Notes: generated by a model from the letters alone, not told the origin. A stretch of 64,000 nt of DNA from Granulicella sp. S156 (GCF_009766105.1 NZ_LMUH01000026.1:234644-298643); one strand, 5' to 3'. Shown: positions 1 through 9,361, counted from the stretch's first letter. Numbers and translations are program-made.

Positions 1-1
1 C

Positions 2-1282
2 ACGTCCTACCAGGGAACTGGCGGTATTGTGCTGGGCGGTTTTCTGCGGCGGGTCATTCTCTCGATCGCTCGCGACGATCTTGGAAAGCTACCGTTCAGT
101 GACGACGTCAATGCGCAGAGCCGGTTGCTGATGCGGCGCAATATACGTGAGCGCATTGCGACGCTGGCGCCGTTTCTGACCTTCGACCAGGACCCCTACA
201 TGGTGGTCGGCGATGATGGCCGGCTCTCCTGGGTCATGGACGCGTTCACATCCTCCGATAGCTATCCGTATTCGACTCACTACAACCTCGGCGATAGCCC
301 GATCAACTACATGCGCAACAGCGTCAAGGTGGTTGTCGACGCCTATAACGGGGCCACCACTTTTTATGTCTTTGATGCCGAGGACCCGATTCTAACGGCG
401 TATCGCCGTATCTTCCCAAGCCTCTTCAAGGATGCTGCCGCGATGCCAGCGGACCTTCGCAGACATGTGCGCTACTCCGAGGCGCTGTTTAAAGTGCAGT
501 CGGAGGTCTATGGCCTGTACCACATGACGAATCCAGAGGTCTTTTTCAACCGTGAGGATCTATGGACAGTTGCCACAGAGACGGGGCCTGACGGTAACGG
601 CGGACAAGCAGTTCAGGAGATGCAGCCAAACTTCGTCCTGATGAAACTACCCGGGGAAGTGGGGGAAGAGTTTGTGGAGATTCTCCCCTTCACGCCAGCT
701 AACCGGAACAACCTTATTGGGTGGATTGCCGGGCGTTCAGACGGCGCTCATTATGGAACGGCAGTCGTCTACGATTTCCCCAAGACAAGACTTGTTGATG
801 GTCCCCAACAGATTGAATCGCGCATCGATCAGAATGCACAGCTCTCAGGACAATTGACGCTATGGAATCAACAGGGCTCTCACGTATTGCGGGGAAGTCT
901 GCTGGTCATCCCGTCCGGCCGCGCACTTCTGTATGCAGAACCCATTTACCTGCAGGCTCAACAAAGCCCTATGCCGGAGTTGCGCCTGGTTGTGTTGGCC
1001 CTGCAAGACAAGCTCGCTTACGGTCCCACATTCGAGGCGGCGCTGGCATCTCTTTTCGGAGGGGATGTTTCGTCGCTGCGTTCCGCGGAAACATCGTCAG
1101 CTGCACCAGCACCCCACGGCACAACCCCACCTGCGGAAGATATCCATGCACTCATCGCGGAGGCTGGCAAAGACTTTGCTGATTATCAGCAATTAACGGC
1201 GAAGGGAAAGCTTGCAGAAGCTGGGCAAAAGCTTGATGAGTTGAAGCTTGTGATCGACAAGCTAAACGCTCATGAGAAGTAG
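2..1282 (+). CDS. UPF0182 family membrane protein, C-terminal part (5' end outside window)
   Basis: The frame is open from base 2 with no start needed, so the window holds only the last 426 residues. The text YQGTGGIVLGG followed by FLRR, and the later blocks SPINYMRNSVKVVVDAY and GEEFVEILPFTP, are the conserved C-terminal core of UPF0182 (COG1615), a family of about 900-residue proteins with N-terminal membrane helices and a large soluble C-terminal part. The biochemical role is unknown. The tail after about residue 355 is an Ala/Pro/Thr linker followed by a charged helix. The next gene lies 113 bp downstream on the same strand. Family assignment is strong; function is not known. Confidence 0.9.
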   Translation, partial: TSYQGTGGIVLGGFLRRVILSIARDDLGKLPFSDDVNAQSRLLMRRNIRERIATLAPFLTFDQDPYMVVGDDGRLSWVMDAFTSSDSYPYSTHYNLGDSPINYMRNSVKVVVDAYNGATTFYVFDAEDPILTAYRRIFPSLFKDAAAMPADLRRHVRYSEALFKVQSEVYGLYHMTNPEVFFNREDLWTVATETGPDGNGGQAVQEMQPNFVLMKLPGEVGEEFVEILPFTPANRNNLIGWIAGRSDGAHYGTAVVYDFPKTRLVDGPQQIESRIDQNAQLSGQLTLWNQQGSHVLRGSLLVIPSGRALLYAEPIYLQAQQSPMPELRLVVLALQDKLAYGPTFEAALASLFGGDVSSLRSAETSSAAPAPHGTTPPAEDIHALIAEAGKDFADYQQLTAKGKLAEAGQKLDELKLVIDKLNAHEK

Positions 1283-1395
1283 ATTCCGGAAGAAAGATTT
1301 ATTGTTAGCGACGGGGTTGAGCTGACGAGACTTTTGGATTGACTCTGAAATTATCCTTAAACTCGGGGAGATTCTGCTATGGTTTCTTCCACGCC

Positions 1396-2772
1396 ATGTT
1401 GACCCTTCCCATTGCTCTCGTGCTCGCCTTCCTGCTCTCACCATACTCCGGACAGAACCCGTCCGAGATCGCTCCAAGCGGCACTCAAACCAAGGGTACC
1501 CCAGGCCCTGTTCAGATGACCGCCGCCCAGGACCACCAACGTCTCCTCGATCTCCTGCACATCAACACCCTGCGTCCCGGCGTCAAACATGACCCTAAAG
1601 CTGCCAACCCGGTTAACTTCGACGAGAGCAAGGCCAACCCCTGGCCTAATCTGCCCAATCCTCTGATTCTGAACAATGGCAATTCTGTCACTACCTCGAA
1701 GTTATGGTGGACTAAGCGGCGCCCCGAGATTGTAGAGGACTTCGATCGTGAAGTCTTCGGTCGCGTACCTGCTAATGCCCCAACGGTTCACTGGCAAGTT
1801 GTCTCAACAACACAAGGCTCCGACAACGGCATTGCCACCGTGACCAAGCATCTCATTGGCCATGTCGATAACTCAGCCTACCCGGCAATCGCGGTTAACA
1901 TCGATGTCTCGCTCACTCTTCCTATCGGCCTGCCGAAAGCCGTCCCGGTCGTCCTCGAGTTAACCTTTGAAAATTACCCGCGTCCCACTGGCGTCGCCCC
2001 CGCGTCACCCCCTCCGCCTGAGAAGGAGCCTACCTGGAAGCAGCAAGTGCTGGCCAAAGGTTGGGGCTATGCTCTGCTTCAGCCCACTACCATTCAACCT
2101 GACAATGGCGCCGGTTTGACCCAGGGGATCATCGGGCTGTGCAATCACGGTCAGCCGCGCAAGCTCGACGACTGGGGTGCTCTCCGCGCCTGGGCCTGGG
2201 GTGGTTCAAGAGTCATGGACTATTTGGAAACTGACCCGGCCGTCGACGCAAAGCATGTCGCGATCGAAGGTCACTCGCGTTTCGGCAAAGCTGCTCTTGT
2301 CGCAATGGCCTACGACCAGCGTTTTGCTGTGGCTTACATTAGCTCAGCCGGTGCAGGTGGGTCTGCGCTTGCGCGCCATCGTTTTGGCGAGCAGTTGGAA
2401 AACGTTGCAGACATTGGCGAATATCATTGGATGGACGGTAACTACCTCAAATATGCAGGCCCGCTCACTCCATCTGACATGCCCGTGGATACACACGAGT
2501 TGATCTCCCTCTGCGCCCCACGGCCTGTCTTTATCGGCGGGGGTACTATCCAGGGCGATGGCTGGGCTGATACACGTGGCAGCTTTATTGCCGAAGTCGC
2601 CGCCGGTCCGGTCTACCGCCTGCTCGGCAAGAGAGGCCTTGAAACCACCAGCTACCCGCCCATTGAGACCGCCCTCATCTCTGGCGAGCTCGGTTTTCGG
2701 CAACACTCCGAAGGCCACACGCCTCTTCCCAACTGGCCGACCTTCATCATCTTCGCCAGTCGCTACATGTAA
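1396..2772 (+). CDS. Secreted carbohydrate esterase family 15 (glucuronoyl methylesterase-like)
   Basis: A 458-residue alpha/beta hydrolase. Residues 1-20 form a signal peptide (MLTLPIALVLAFLLSP), so the protein is exported. The nucleophile elbow is GHSRFGKAAL, with Ser294 in the CE15 G-x-S-R-x-G-K context, followed by a glycine/alanine-rich SSAGAGGSA stretch; the C-terminal EGHTP holds the likely catalytic His. CE15 enzymes cleave glucuronoyl esters linking lignin to glucuronoxylan, and bacterial members are often broader. The ATG at 1396 is preferred because the TTG 19 codons upstream would bury the signal peptide. A Shine-Dalgarno-like GGGGAG sits 8 nt before a different ATG (1379) that opens a 7-codon frame overlapping this start. 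Confidence 0.85.
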   Translation: MLTLPIALVLAFLLSPYSGQNPSEIAPSGTQTKGTPGPVQMTAAQDHQRLLDLLHINTLRPGVKHDPKAANPVNFDESKANPWPNLPNPLILNNGNSVTTSKLWWTKRRPEIVEDFDREVFGRVPANAPTVHWQVVSTTQGSDNGIATVTKHLIGHVDNSAYPAIAVNIDVSLTLPIGLPKAVPVVLELTFENYPRPTGVAPASPPPPEKEPTWKQQVLAKGWGYALLQPTTIQPDNGAGLTQGIIGLCNHGQPRKLDDWGALRAWAWGGSRVMDYLETDPAVDAKHVAIEGHSRFGKAALVAMAYDQRFAVAYISSAGAGGSALARHRFGEQLENVADIGEYHWMDGNYLKYAGPLTPSDMPVDTHELISLCAPRPVFIGGGTIQGDGWADTRGSFIAEVAAGPVYRLLGKRGLETTSYPPIETALISGELGFRQHSEGHTPLPNWPTFIIFASRYM

Positions 2773-3431
2773 GCGTCTCCGCGTTGCACGTGTGAAGCAT
2801 ATAGATTCCATCCACGCGAGTTACACTAGCAATCCTCAGTGCACTGTAGCCGACATCCTCTATTGGCTGGAATATAGGAAGACCTACTGGGGAGTGTGGT
2901 GCTGAACTCTCGGTACGAAACTACTATGATATGCCCCCACATCCTGTGGTCAGTTGCACTGGTTCATATTGGTTCATTCACTCTATTGATCATTATTGTG
3001 GTTGCTGTCTACTATCAATTCCAACATCTATTCACAAACTATTCGGTTGGTAGAAGTGCCGAAGAGAAGCCTAACAAGGAGAAGTTTGCTCACGGATCGG
3101 CAGGACGTTGTAGCTCTGCCATCTTTCCAGGCTCGCCCGATGATGCTCATCGAAACAGACGTTGTCTCCGTGGATGGCATACATGTCTTTGCATCGTACA
3201 GTCGCACGATACGTACCAATTTGAGCGCTTCCACTTCGTCGGCATCGTCGCTATGATTTCAAAAGCAATCCTTGATGACATAACGATGGAAGAACGGCTG
3301 TCACAATAGCCATTCAGACCACAACTGACAATCCAATACGAATTCTTATTGCCGGGGATGGATAAACAAAATCCGAGGCCAAAACGTGTTCTATGGTCAC
3401 CCCCGGCCCATCGGTAAACGAAAGGTAGTAC
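2773..3431. other. 659-bp AT-richer gap without a recognisable gene
   Basis: This stretch is visibly AT-richer than either neighbour. The open frames (for example plus strand 2896-3309, with one hydrophobic N-terminal helix and then a composition unlike a folded protein) are not recognisable and have no convincing start. It may be a degraded gene or inserted DNA; I cannot tell which. No transposase fragment or obvious terminal repeat was seen. Confidence 0.4.
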
Positions 3432-4796
3432 ATGCATACGAACGAGCAAACATTGAATCGCGGCTTGCGGGAACGGCACATTCGCCTGATGGCGCTGGGC
3501 TCAACGATAGGCGTCGGTCTATTCCTGGGTTCGGCCAGCGCAATCAAGCTCGCTGGTCCTGCGATCATGCTCTCTTACGTTCTTGGCGGAATCGCGATCT
3601 TCATTATCATGCGCGCTCTCGGCGAAATGGCTGTGCACCAGCCGGTTGCCGGCTCTTTTAGCCGCTATGCGCAAGATTATCTCGGTCCACTATCCGGCTA
3701 TCTGACCGGCTGGAACTATTGGTTCATGTGGCTGGTCACCTGTATTGCGGAAATCACGGCAGTCGGCATTTACATGGCCGTCTGGTTTCCAAATGTGCCG
3801 CAATGGGCCTGGGCCCTGGCTGCGCTCGCAGCGATGGGCGCAGTCAATTTGGCGGCTGTCAAAGCCTACGGCGAATTCGAATTCTGGTTCGCGATGATCA
3901 AGGTGGTCACCATCGTGCTGATGATTGTGGCCGGCGCCGGCATGATCCTGTTTGGCCTGGGCAATCACGGTGTCGCCACCGGCATCAGCAATCTTTGGAC
4001 ACATGGCGGTTTCTTCCCCAACGGCGGGCGTGGCATGCTGATGGCTCTGCAGATGGTGATGTTTGCATACCTTGGTGTGGAGATGATCGGACTTACCGCT
4101 GGGGAAGCTGACAACCCGAAGAAGTCGATTCCCGATGCGATCAACTCTGTGTTTTGGCGCATTCTTATTTTCTATATTGGCGCCCTCTTCGTGATCTTGG
4201 CGATCTATCCGTGGAACGAGCTCGGCACGCATGGCAGTCCATTCGTCATGACGTTTCAACGGTTGGGCATCAAATCGGCGGCGGGCATCATTAATTTCGT
4301 GGTACTTACAGCCGCGCTATCTTCGTGCAACGGAGGTATCTACAGCACGGGCCGTATGCTCTATAACCTCGCAGAACAGGGACAGGCCCCGCGACTCTTT
4401 GCAGTCACTTCGTCAGGTGGTGTGCCTCGCCGGGCAGTTCAGGTGTCCATTGTCGCCTTGCTGTTTGGAGTGTTGCTCAACTATCTGGTGCCGGCAAAAG
4501 TTTTTGTATGGGTCACGTCGATCGCAACGTTCGGCGCTATCTGGACCTGGGCTGTCGTACTGGTAACGCAGATGAAATTCCGGAGAAGCCTGAGCAATAC
4601 AGAACGCGAGCAACTGACCTTCCGCATGCCCTTCTATCCCTATGGTTCCTGGTTCGCGCTGGCTTTCCTGGCGCTCGTTATCGGATTGATGGCCTATTTC
4701 CCGGACACGCGAGTCGCTTTGATCATCGGCCCGCTATGGTTAGTGCTGCTGACAGCGCTTTTCTATGGGCTCGGGCTCAATAAGAATCGCACCTAG
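3432..4796 (+). CDS. APC-family amino acid permease (ProY/CycA/GabP type)
   Basis: A 454-residue, 12-helix transporter of the amino acid-polyamine-organocation superfamily. The N-terminal GLRERHIRLMALGSTIGVG and the following LFLGSA segment form the substrate-binding unwound helix of the AAT subfamily, and IIMRALGEMAVHQP with SFSRYAQDYLGP follows. By memory the whole protein reads most like the proline-specific permease ProY, but specificity within this subfamily cannot be fixed from sequence alone. It imports an amino acid by proton symport at the inner membrane. The gene stands alone and runs towards the tetR gene on the opposite strand. Confidence 0.88.
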   Translation: MHTNEQTLNRGLRERHIRLMALGSTIGVGLFLGSASAIKLAGPAIMLSYVLGGIAIFIIMRALGEMAVHQPVAGSFSRYAQDYLGPLSGYLTGWNYWFMWLVTCIAEITAVGIYMAVWFPNVPQWAWALAALAAMGAVNLAAVKAYGEFEFWFAMIKVVTIVLMIVAGAGMILFGLGNHGVATGISNLWTHGGFFPNGGRGMLMALQMVMFAYLGVEMIGLTAGEADNPKKSIPDAINSVFWRILIFYIGALFVILAIYPWNELGTHGSPFVMTFQRLGIKSAAGIINFVVLTAALSSCNGGIYSTGRMLYNLAEQGQAPRLFAVTSSGGVPRRAVQVSIVALLFGVLLNYLVPAKVFVWVTSIATFGAIWTWAVVLVTQMKFRRSLSNTEREQLTFRMPFYPYGSWFALAFLALVIGLMAYFPDTRVALIIGPLWLVLLTALFYGLGLNKNRT

Positions 4797-4911
4797 AGTT
4801 CCATTCCCACTGGGCCGTCTCCACTACAGGATGGTCTGCTTTCGTCGATCGTGGTAGACGGCGGAAGCAAACCATGAGGACAAGGATGATTTGGAACGTC
4901 GATGGTATCCG

Positions 4912-5538
<627 letters not shown>

Positions 5539-5559
5539 TCATCTTCTCTGCAAATTTAG

Positions 5560-5576
5560 GATCGATCAGCGATCAT
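5560..5576. promoter_or_regulatory. Candidate TetR operator, site 1
   Basis: GATCG and CGATC form an inverted repeat with a 5-nt spacer (GATCGATCAGCGATCAT). The site begins 28 bp upstream of the tetR start codon and is nearly repeated 91 bp further upstream. Assignment to the adjacent TetR protein is inference. Confidence 0.5.
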
Positions 5577-5650
5577 GTACGTATTGGAGGTCAGCTTCAA
5601 ATTGTATTGAAACTGCTTTGCTTCGGCTCGGGGATACAAGATTTGCCTCC

Positions 5651-5668
5651 GATCGATATAGCGATCAT
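5651..5668. promoter_or_regulatory. Candidate TetR operator, site 2
   Basis: GATCGATATAGCGATCAT repeats site 1 with one extra base in the spacer; the inverted GATCG/CGATC arms are intact. It overlaps the last codons of the small gene on the same strand, so it would act on tetR rather than on that gene. Confidence 0.45.
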
Positions 5669-5868
5669 CTCGGCGTATTGCGTGACTGTGGCCTCTCGCT
5701 GCAATGTGCGTCGCTCTTTGCCTCAAGCAGCGCATTGCGAAGCTCTTGGTTTGTTTTGAGAAGGTCACAGATGAGCGAACGTAAGGACTGGAACTTGTAT
5801 TTCATCTCTTGATAGGAATCAAAGCTCCGTAGATAACAGGTCTCGTCCGGTTCGTAGTTGCTACCCAT
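5665..5868 (-). CDS. Small conserved-looking helical protein, 67 residues, function unknown
   Basis: The start codon is preceded by GGAGAGA at close range, a good ribosome-binding site. The protein has an acidic N-terminus (MGSNYEPDETCYLRSFDSY) and then a long amphipathic helix containing FQSLRSLICDLLKTNQELRN, compatible with a coiled-coil dimer. I do not recognise a family. It lies upstream of tetR on the same strand and could be cotranscribed with it. No better frame covers this interval. Confidence 0.55.
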   Translation of the reverse strand: MGSNYEPDETCYLRSFDSYQEMKYKFQSLRSLICDLLKTNQELRNALLEAKSDAHCSERPQSRNTPR

Positions 5869-5928
5869 ATTCTCTCCGTTGTTGCCAAAGTCGCTGGATT
5901 GGTAAGCGACGAAGGTGAGGTCCTAAAC

Positions 5929-5957
5929 AGATCGCGGTGTGGGGATCCCCGCGATCT
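5929..5957. terminator. Stem-loop between minus-strand genes, possible terminator
   Basis: AGATCGCGG and CCGCGATCT form a perfect 9-bp stem around an 11-nt loop. It lies about 90 nt beyond the stop of the minus-strand secreted protein. There is no clear T-run on either side, so intrinsic termination is uncertain. Confidence 0.35.
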
Positions 5958-6048
5958 GCAGGCCCGATGGAGCTTGAGTCATGCCAAAGTCCGTTTTCAG
6001 AATTATTGGAATAAGCCTGAATCTCCCACGCGACCGACCGGCAAAAAG

Positions 6049-7035
6049 TTAGCTTTGGGATAGGACAGCACCTTTCTGTAGCTGTTTTTGCGCCTTGGCC
6101 CACTTCTTCACGACTTGCTTTGCCAGTGTGTCGATTACGTTCATGCTTTCAGACTCGCCGCGCTGAGTGGCTTTGATCTGGTCATGGACTAACGTAGTGC
6201 CTTTTCCGTCTGTAATCTCCACGTCCAGGGTGATCTGGGTTACGCCAACGAAGAATCCCACAGGCCCCATCGAAGCGCGCTTCACCTGGCTCCCAGGCTT
6301 GAACGCTGTCGTGGAGAGCCGCATCGTGTACTGGGAACAGTTCTCTCGACCGTCAGTCACCCCATCCCGATCGACTTCAGTGCCTGGAACCTGATGCAAA
6401 CGCTCAACGATGTGCTCATAAACAAGAACTCGATAGGCTACAGGGAAGTCGATTTGTCCAGACGCAGGCTGCTTCACCAGGATGGAATTTGGATCGACTC
6501 TCGCAGTGGAACAGGGGACATTCGATACATCATGCCGCACGTCTGCAAGCGGAGTGATAGTGTGAATGGCTTGTTCAGCCTCGTTGCCTGGCAGATAGAA
6601 CACAGCCCCGTGATAGCGGCCCACACTGTCCACGAACTCCACGGTGAGCATGTCTCGTTGGTGATGCATGAAGGTGGCAAATGCCGCACCGCCCCCATAG
6701 GGAACCGCCATCCGCATCAGCCGCCCTTTGATCCCCCAAAGCTCTACACGCTCATTCCCGGCACTAAGCGCCACGATAGAGGAAAGGTCGATGGCAGAAT
6801 TCGCCGATCTACCGGTGAACTTCAGCTGTTGAGGAGTAATGGTTAACGTTCCGTTCTCTTTAGCCTTTACGTCAGGCATGCCAAGTACATGGACCGCGTG
6901 TGTCGAACTCCATCCAGAGGACTGAACGACTGCCGAATCTTGCGTAAGGGAGGGAGCTACCTGCGCTGGAACAGGTAAAGAAAGAGAGCTTGCGATGAGG
7001 GATAGTACAAATCCTGCATGGAGAGGGCGGAGCAT
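6049..7035 (-). CDS. Secreted protein of unknown function
   Basis: 328 residues with a clear signal peptide ([20 protein letters not shown] then PVPAQ). Residues about 45-150 resemble a small beta domain ([34 protein letters not shown]) of the kind found in bacterial PH-like domains, though I cannot confirm this. The second half holds alternating beta strands and a C-terminal amphipathic helix ([20 protein letters not shown]). I do not recognise the family. Two near-identical palindromic sites lie 34 and 103 bp upstream of the start codon and suggest repression by a TetR-type regulator. It stands alone. Confidence 0.72.
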
Positions 7036-7068
7036 TAGTATTCCTTGGGAGGCTGGCTGCCTATATTT

Positions 7069-7086
7069 ATACGTACTAGTAGGTAT
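7069..7086. promoter_or_regulatory. Palindromic operator-like site, copy 1
   Basis: ATACGTACTAGTAGGTAT is an 18-bp palindrome with one mismatched pair, centred on ACTAGT. Its form (TAC-n-TACTAGTA-n-GTA) is typical of TetR-family operators. It lies 34 bp upstream of the minus-strand secreted-protein gene. Confidence 0.55.
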
Positions 7087-7137
7087 AAAACTTGATAAAG
7101 AGTTGAGCGTGGGAGGCCAAGTTCTAAATCTATAAAC

Positions 7138-7155
7138 ATACGTACTAGTAGGAAT
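7138..7155. promoter_or_regulatory. Palindromic operator-like site, copy 2
   Basis: It repeats TACGTACTAGTAGG from copy 1 exactly, 69 bp away, with a slightly weaker right arm. Paired sites upstream of one gene support a cooperative regulator; which regulator binds is unknown. Confidence 0.5.
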
Positions 7156-7455
7156 ATATCATTGTAAGCGTCAGATTGCTTAAATATTTTCAAGAATGTC
7201 GTATGTCTCAAACGATAAAGGGTTTAGTGCATACGAACCATGCACGACAGGGTGAAATTTCTTGCAGGGCGCCTGGCAGCAGACGAGAGTCGTCAAACGG
7301 CTGCCGCCAATAAGGCTCCAAGCGGGAAGCGCTCGCATGAGTTCTGGGCTGCCCCAATTCAGAAGTGAACGACGAGATGTGCCTTTATCAGTACCGTTCG
7401 TTGCCAAATGCAAGCTATTGCGTAATCCTGCGGCCTCCATCCGTATACCCTGCGT

Positions 7456-8058
7456 ATGTTCAAACAAGACATATCGACGGTTGCGAGAATGGACAGCGAC
7501 ACGAAACAAATCGCATTTGGGCTGCGCCATAGGGATGTCGCGCTCCTGCAGTCACTCGTCGAGCAGTATCAGTATCGTCTTGTTCGCTATCTCATCTATC
7601 TGCTGGGCAGACGCGATGGCGTCGACGATCTGGTACAGGAAACGTGGCTGCGGGTTCTCGAGCGTGGTTCCTCCTACGACGGATGCTCTCGCTTTGAACC
7701 CTGGCTCTTCACCGTCGCGCGCAATCTCGCCATCGATCAAACCCGTAAGAGGCGAACCTTTAGCCTGGACTCGAGTGACGACGAAGAGTGGGACGCCGGT
7801 GCGGCACCGCACACCTCAAATGACCCGTCCCCCTTCACCCTTGCGGCACGCACCGAAGATGCCGAACGGCTGGCCCTATCCATGCAGACCCTTGATCCGG
7901 TCTATCGCGAAGCGCTTGTCCTTCGCTTTCAGGAAGATCTATCGCTACAGGAAATCTCTTCCGTCGTCGCTGCTCCCGTCTCTACGGTCGCTTCAAGAAT
8001 CTATCGAGGTCTCGCAACGTTACGGGTGCAGTTAGAGAAAGGAAATCATGCAATCTGA
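7456..8058 (+). CDS. ECF-family RNA polymerase sigma factor
   Basis: 200 residues with sigma region 2 (about residues 30-95, with DDLVQETWLRVLERG and WLFTVARNLAIDQTRKRR) and region 4 (about 135-190, with LDPVYREALVLRFQEDLSLQ and VSTVASRIYRGLATLR). It redirects RNA polymerase to a stress regulon. Its 3' end overlaps the next gene, a zinc-binding anti-sigma factor, by 11 nt, the classic coupled sigma/anti-sigma arrangement. ATG 7489 (MDSDTKQ) is an alternative start. The inducing signal is unknown. Confidence 0.9.
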   Translation: MFKQDISTVARMDSDTKQIAFGLRHRDVALLQSLVEQYQYRLVRYLIYLLGRRDGVDDLVQETWLRVLERGSSYDGCSRFEPWLFTVARNLAIDQTRKRRTFSLDSSDDEEWDAGAAPHTSNDPSPFTLAARTEDAERLALSMQTLDPVYREALVLRFQEDLSLQEISSVVAAPVSTVASRIYRGLATLRVQLEKGNHAI

Positions 8059-8524
8059 CAATCACAAACTCTTTCAGCAAATGATCGACGAGACGCTTGC
8101 GTCCGGCGCTCCAGTCCAAGAGGATCGCGCTCTCCGCGAGCACCTCCAGTCCTGCGCTGTATGCGAGGAGTATCTCAATAGCAGCACTCGTGCTATCGCC
8201 ACTCTCGCCGGTTTTTCCTTTGAAGTGAATCCGTTGCTTCACGCGAAAGTCTCCGCATCTCTCAGCCAGCGTGCACAACAACTCGGAGCTACACCGCTTA
8301 GCCGGCGGCGGTGGGCGTTCGCCTGCATCGGTGCCTTCGTTCTGACAGTTGCTGGAACATTGCTCGACCTCCAATTTCGCAGTCTGATCGCTGCATTCTT
8401 CAACGTGACGGACGTCCATGTACAGCAAGGGCTGCTGCACTTCTGGATCGTATCTTCCTTATCTCCTGTGCTGCTGTTTCTACTACTGCCGCTGTTATCT
8501 CGGCAGAAAGAGAGGGCTTTATGA
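8048..8524 (+). CDS. Membrane-anchored anti-sigma factor with zinc-finger (ZAS) motif
   Basis: 158 residues. The N-terminal cytoplasmic part carries H-x3-C-x2-C (His32, Cys36, Cys39), the zinc-binding anti-sigma signature, and would hold the upstream sigma factor inactive. Two hydrophobic segments follow (about residues 90-115 and 130-152), placing it in the inner membrane. It overlaps the sigma gene by 11 nt and the next gene by ATGA, so the three are translationally coupled. The periplasmic part is very short, so signal perception may involve the third protein. Confidence 0.85.
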   Translation: MQSDNHKLFQQMIDETLASGAPVQEDRALREHLQSCAVCEEYLNSSTRAIATLAGFSFEVNPLLHAKVSASLSQRAQQLGATPLSRRRWAFACIGAFVLTVAGTLLDLQFRSLIAAFFNVTDVHVQQGLLHFWIVSSLSPVLLFLLLPLLSRQKERAL

Positions 8525-8973
8525 AACATCGTCCATTTTTGAGTGTTGTGCCTAAAGCAATCCAGATCTGGGCTTTGGTCCTTGTTGGCGCTGCTGTCTC
8601 GATTGCCTTGGTGATAGGGGGATGGACCGCTGGAGCAGGCGCTCGCGCAGGCGAGGTATTGAGCACCATGTCACTCTTTGGTGGGGTTGCGTTGCTCTTC
8701 TCTTCCGTTATGGCTGTCTGGCTTCTGGGTGTTGGATTCGTCTATGCCGACGCACGCCAGAGAGCTATGCGTTCCGTGCCTTGGGTCTTAGCAGTTATTT
8801 TCTTTCCCCACTTGCTTGGATTTCTCCTCTACTTTGTCATGCGCCAGCCCATCACCGCGATCTGTACCCACTGCGGCATGTCTGTCTCGCCCTATCAGCG
8901 ATTTTGCTCCTGGTGCGGCACCTCCCAGGTCCCACAGACCTCAACCGACGGTCCAGTTCTCGAAACCCGTTGA
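8521..8973 (+). CDS. Membrane protein with PLDc_N-like helices and C-terminal zinc ribbon
   Basis: 150 residues starting at the ATG that overlaps the anti-sigma stop codon (ATGA). Three hydrophobic helices are visible; the last, FPHLLGFLLYFVMRQP, matches the short PLDc_N (phospholipase D/cardiolipin synthase N-terminal) signature. The tail holds CTHCG and CSWCG, a two-knuckle zinc ribbon. A catalytic domain is absent. Its place as third gene of a sigma/anti-sigma operon suggests a sensor or scaffold role; that is inference. Confidence 0.75.
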   Translation: MKHRPFLSVVPKAIQIWALVLVGAAVSIALVIGGWTAGAGARAGEVLSTMSLFGGVALLFSSVMAVWLLGVGFVYADARQRAMRSVPWVLAVIFFPHLLGFLLYFVMRQPITAICTHCGMSVSPYQRFCSWCGTSQVPQTSTDGPVLETR

Positions 8974-9063
8974 AAGGACAGACGGGTGAATCTGGCTTAC
9001 GATGGGCAACTCAGCAGCTAATAGTGATTTTGTTACTGCGTTTGCCTTTCGGAGTAGCAGCGG

Positions 9064-9361
9064 CCTTTAGGCCGCGGAAATAGGACAAAATCTCTCTTGG
9101 GCTTTAGCCCTGGGCTTTTCGTTGGCATTGGCAAGAGGCCAAGGGCGAACGAGGTTGCTGAAAAAGTCGATGACTTCACTGAAGACGATTTTTGCTGTGT
9201 ACTTTGCGTATGTAAAACCCTCAAAGATTTCGCAAACGTCGTTTGTAGGGCCTTCTGGAGAGTCGTTATTTCGAAGCAATTTCTAACTGCTCACAAAGCT
9301 AGACTTTTTCAGCACCCTCTAAAGCCCTTTCTGGTCGGACCTTGTTTCCGCGGCCTAAAGG
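9064..9361. repeat. MITE-like nested inverted-repeat element filling the intergenic gap
   Basis: Outer arms CCTTTAGGCCGCGGAAA (9064-9080) and its exact complement (9345-9361) match 17/17, with weaker matching further out. Nested inside are 13-bp perfect inverted arms TGCTGAAAAAGTC (9156-9168) and complement (9302-9314). A REP-like GGGCTTTAGCCC lies at 9099-9110. The roughly 300 bp carry no convincing gene. This looks like a non-autonomous mobile or REP-derived element between the zinc-ribbon gene and the exporter. Confidence 0.65.

Noticed and set aside
7180..7530. 116-residue minus-strand frame overlapping the sigma factor start
   Set aside because: No motif, no ribosome site, and it overlaps a clear ECF gene.
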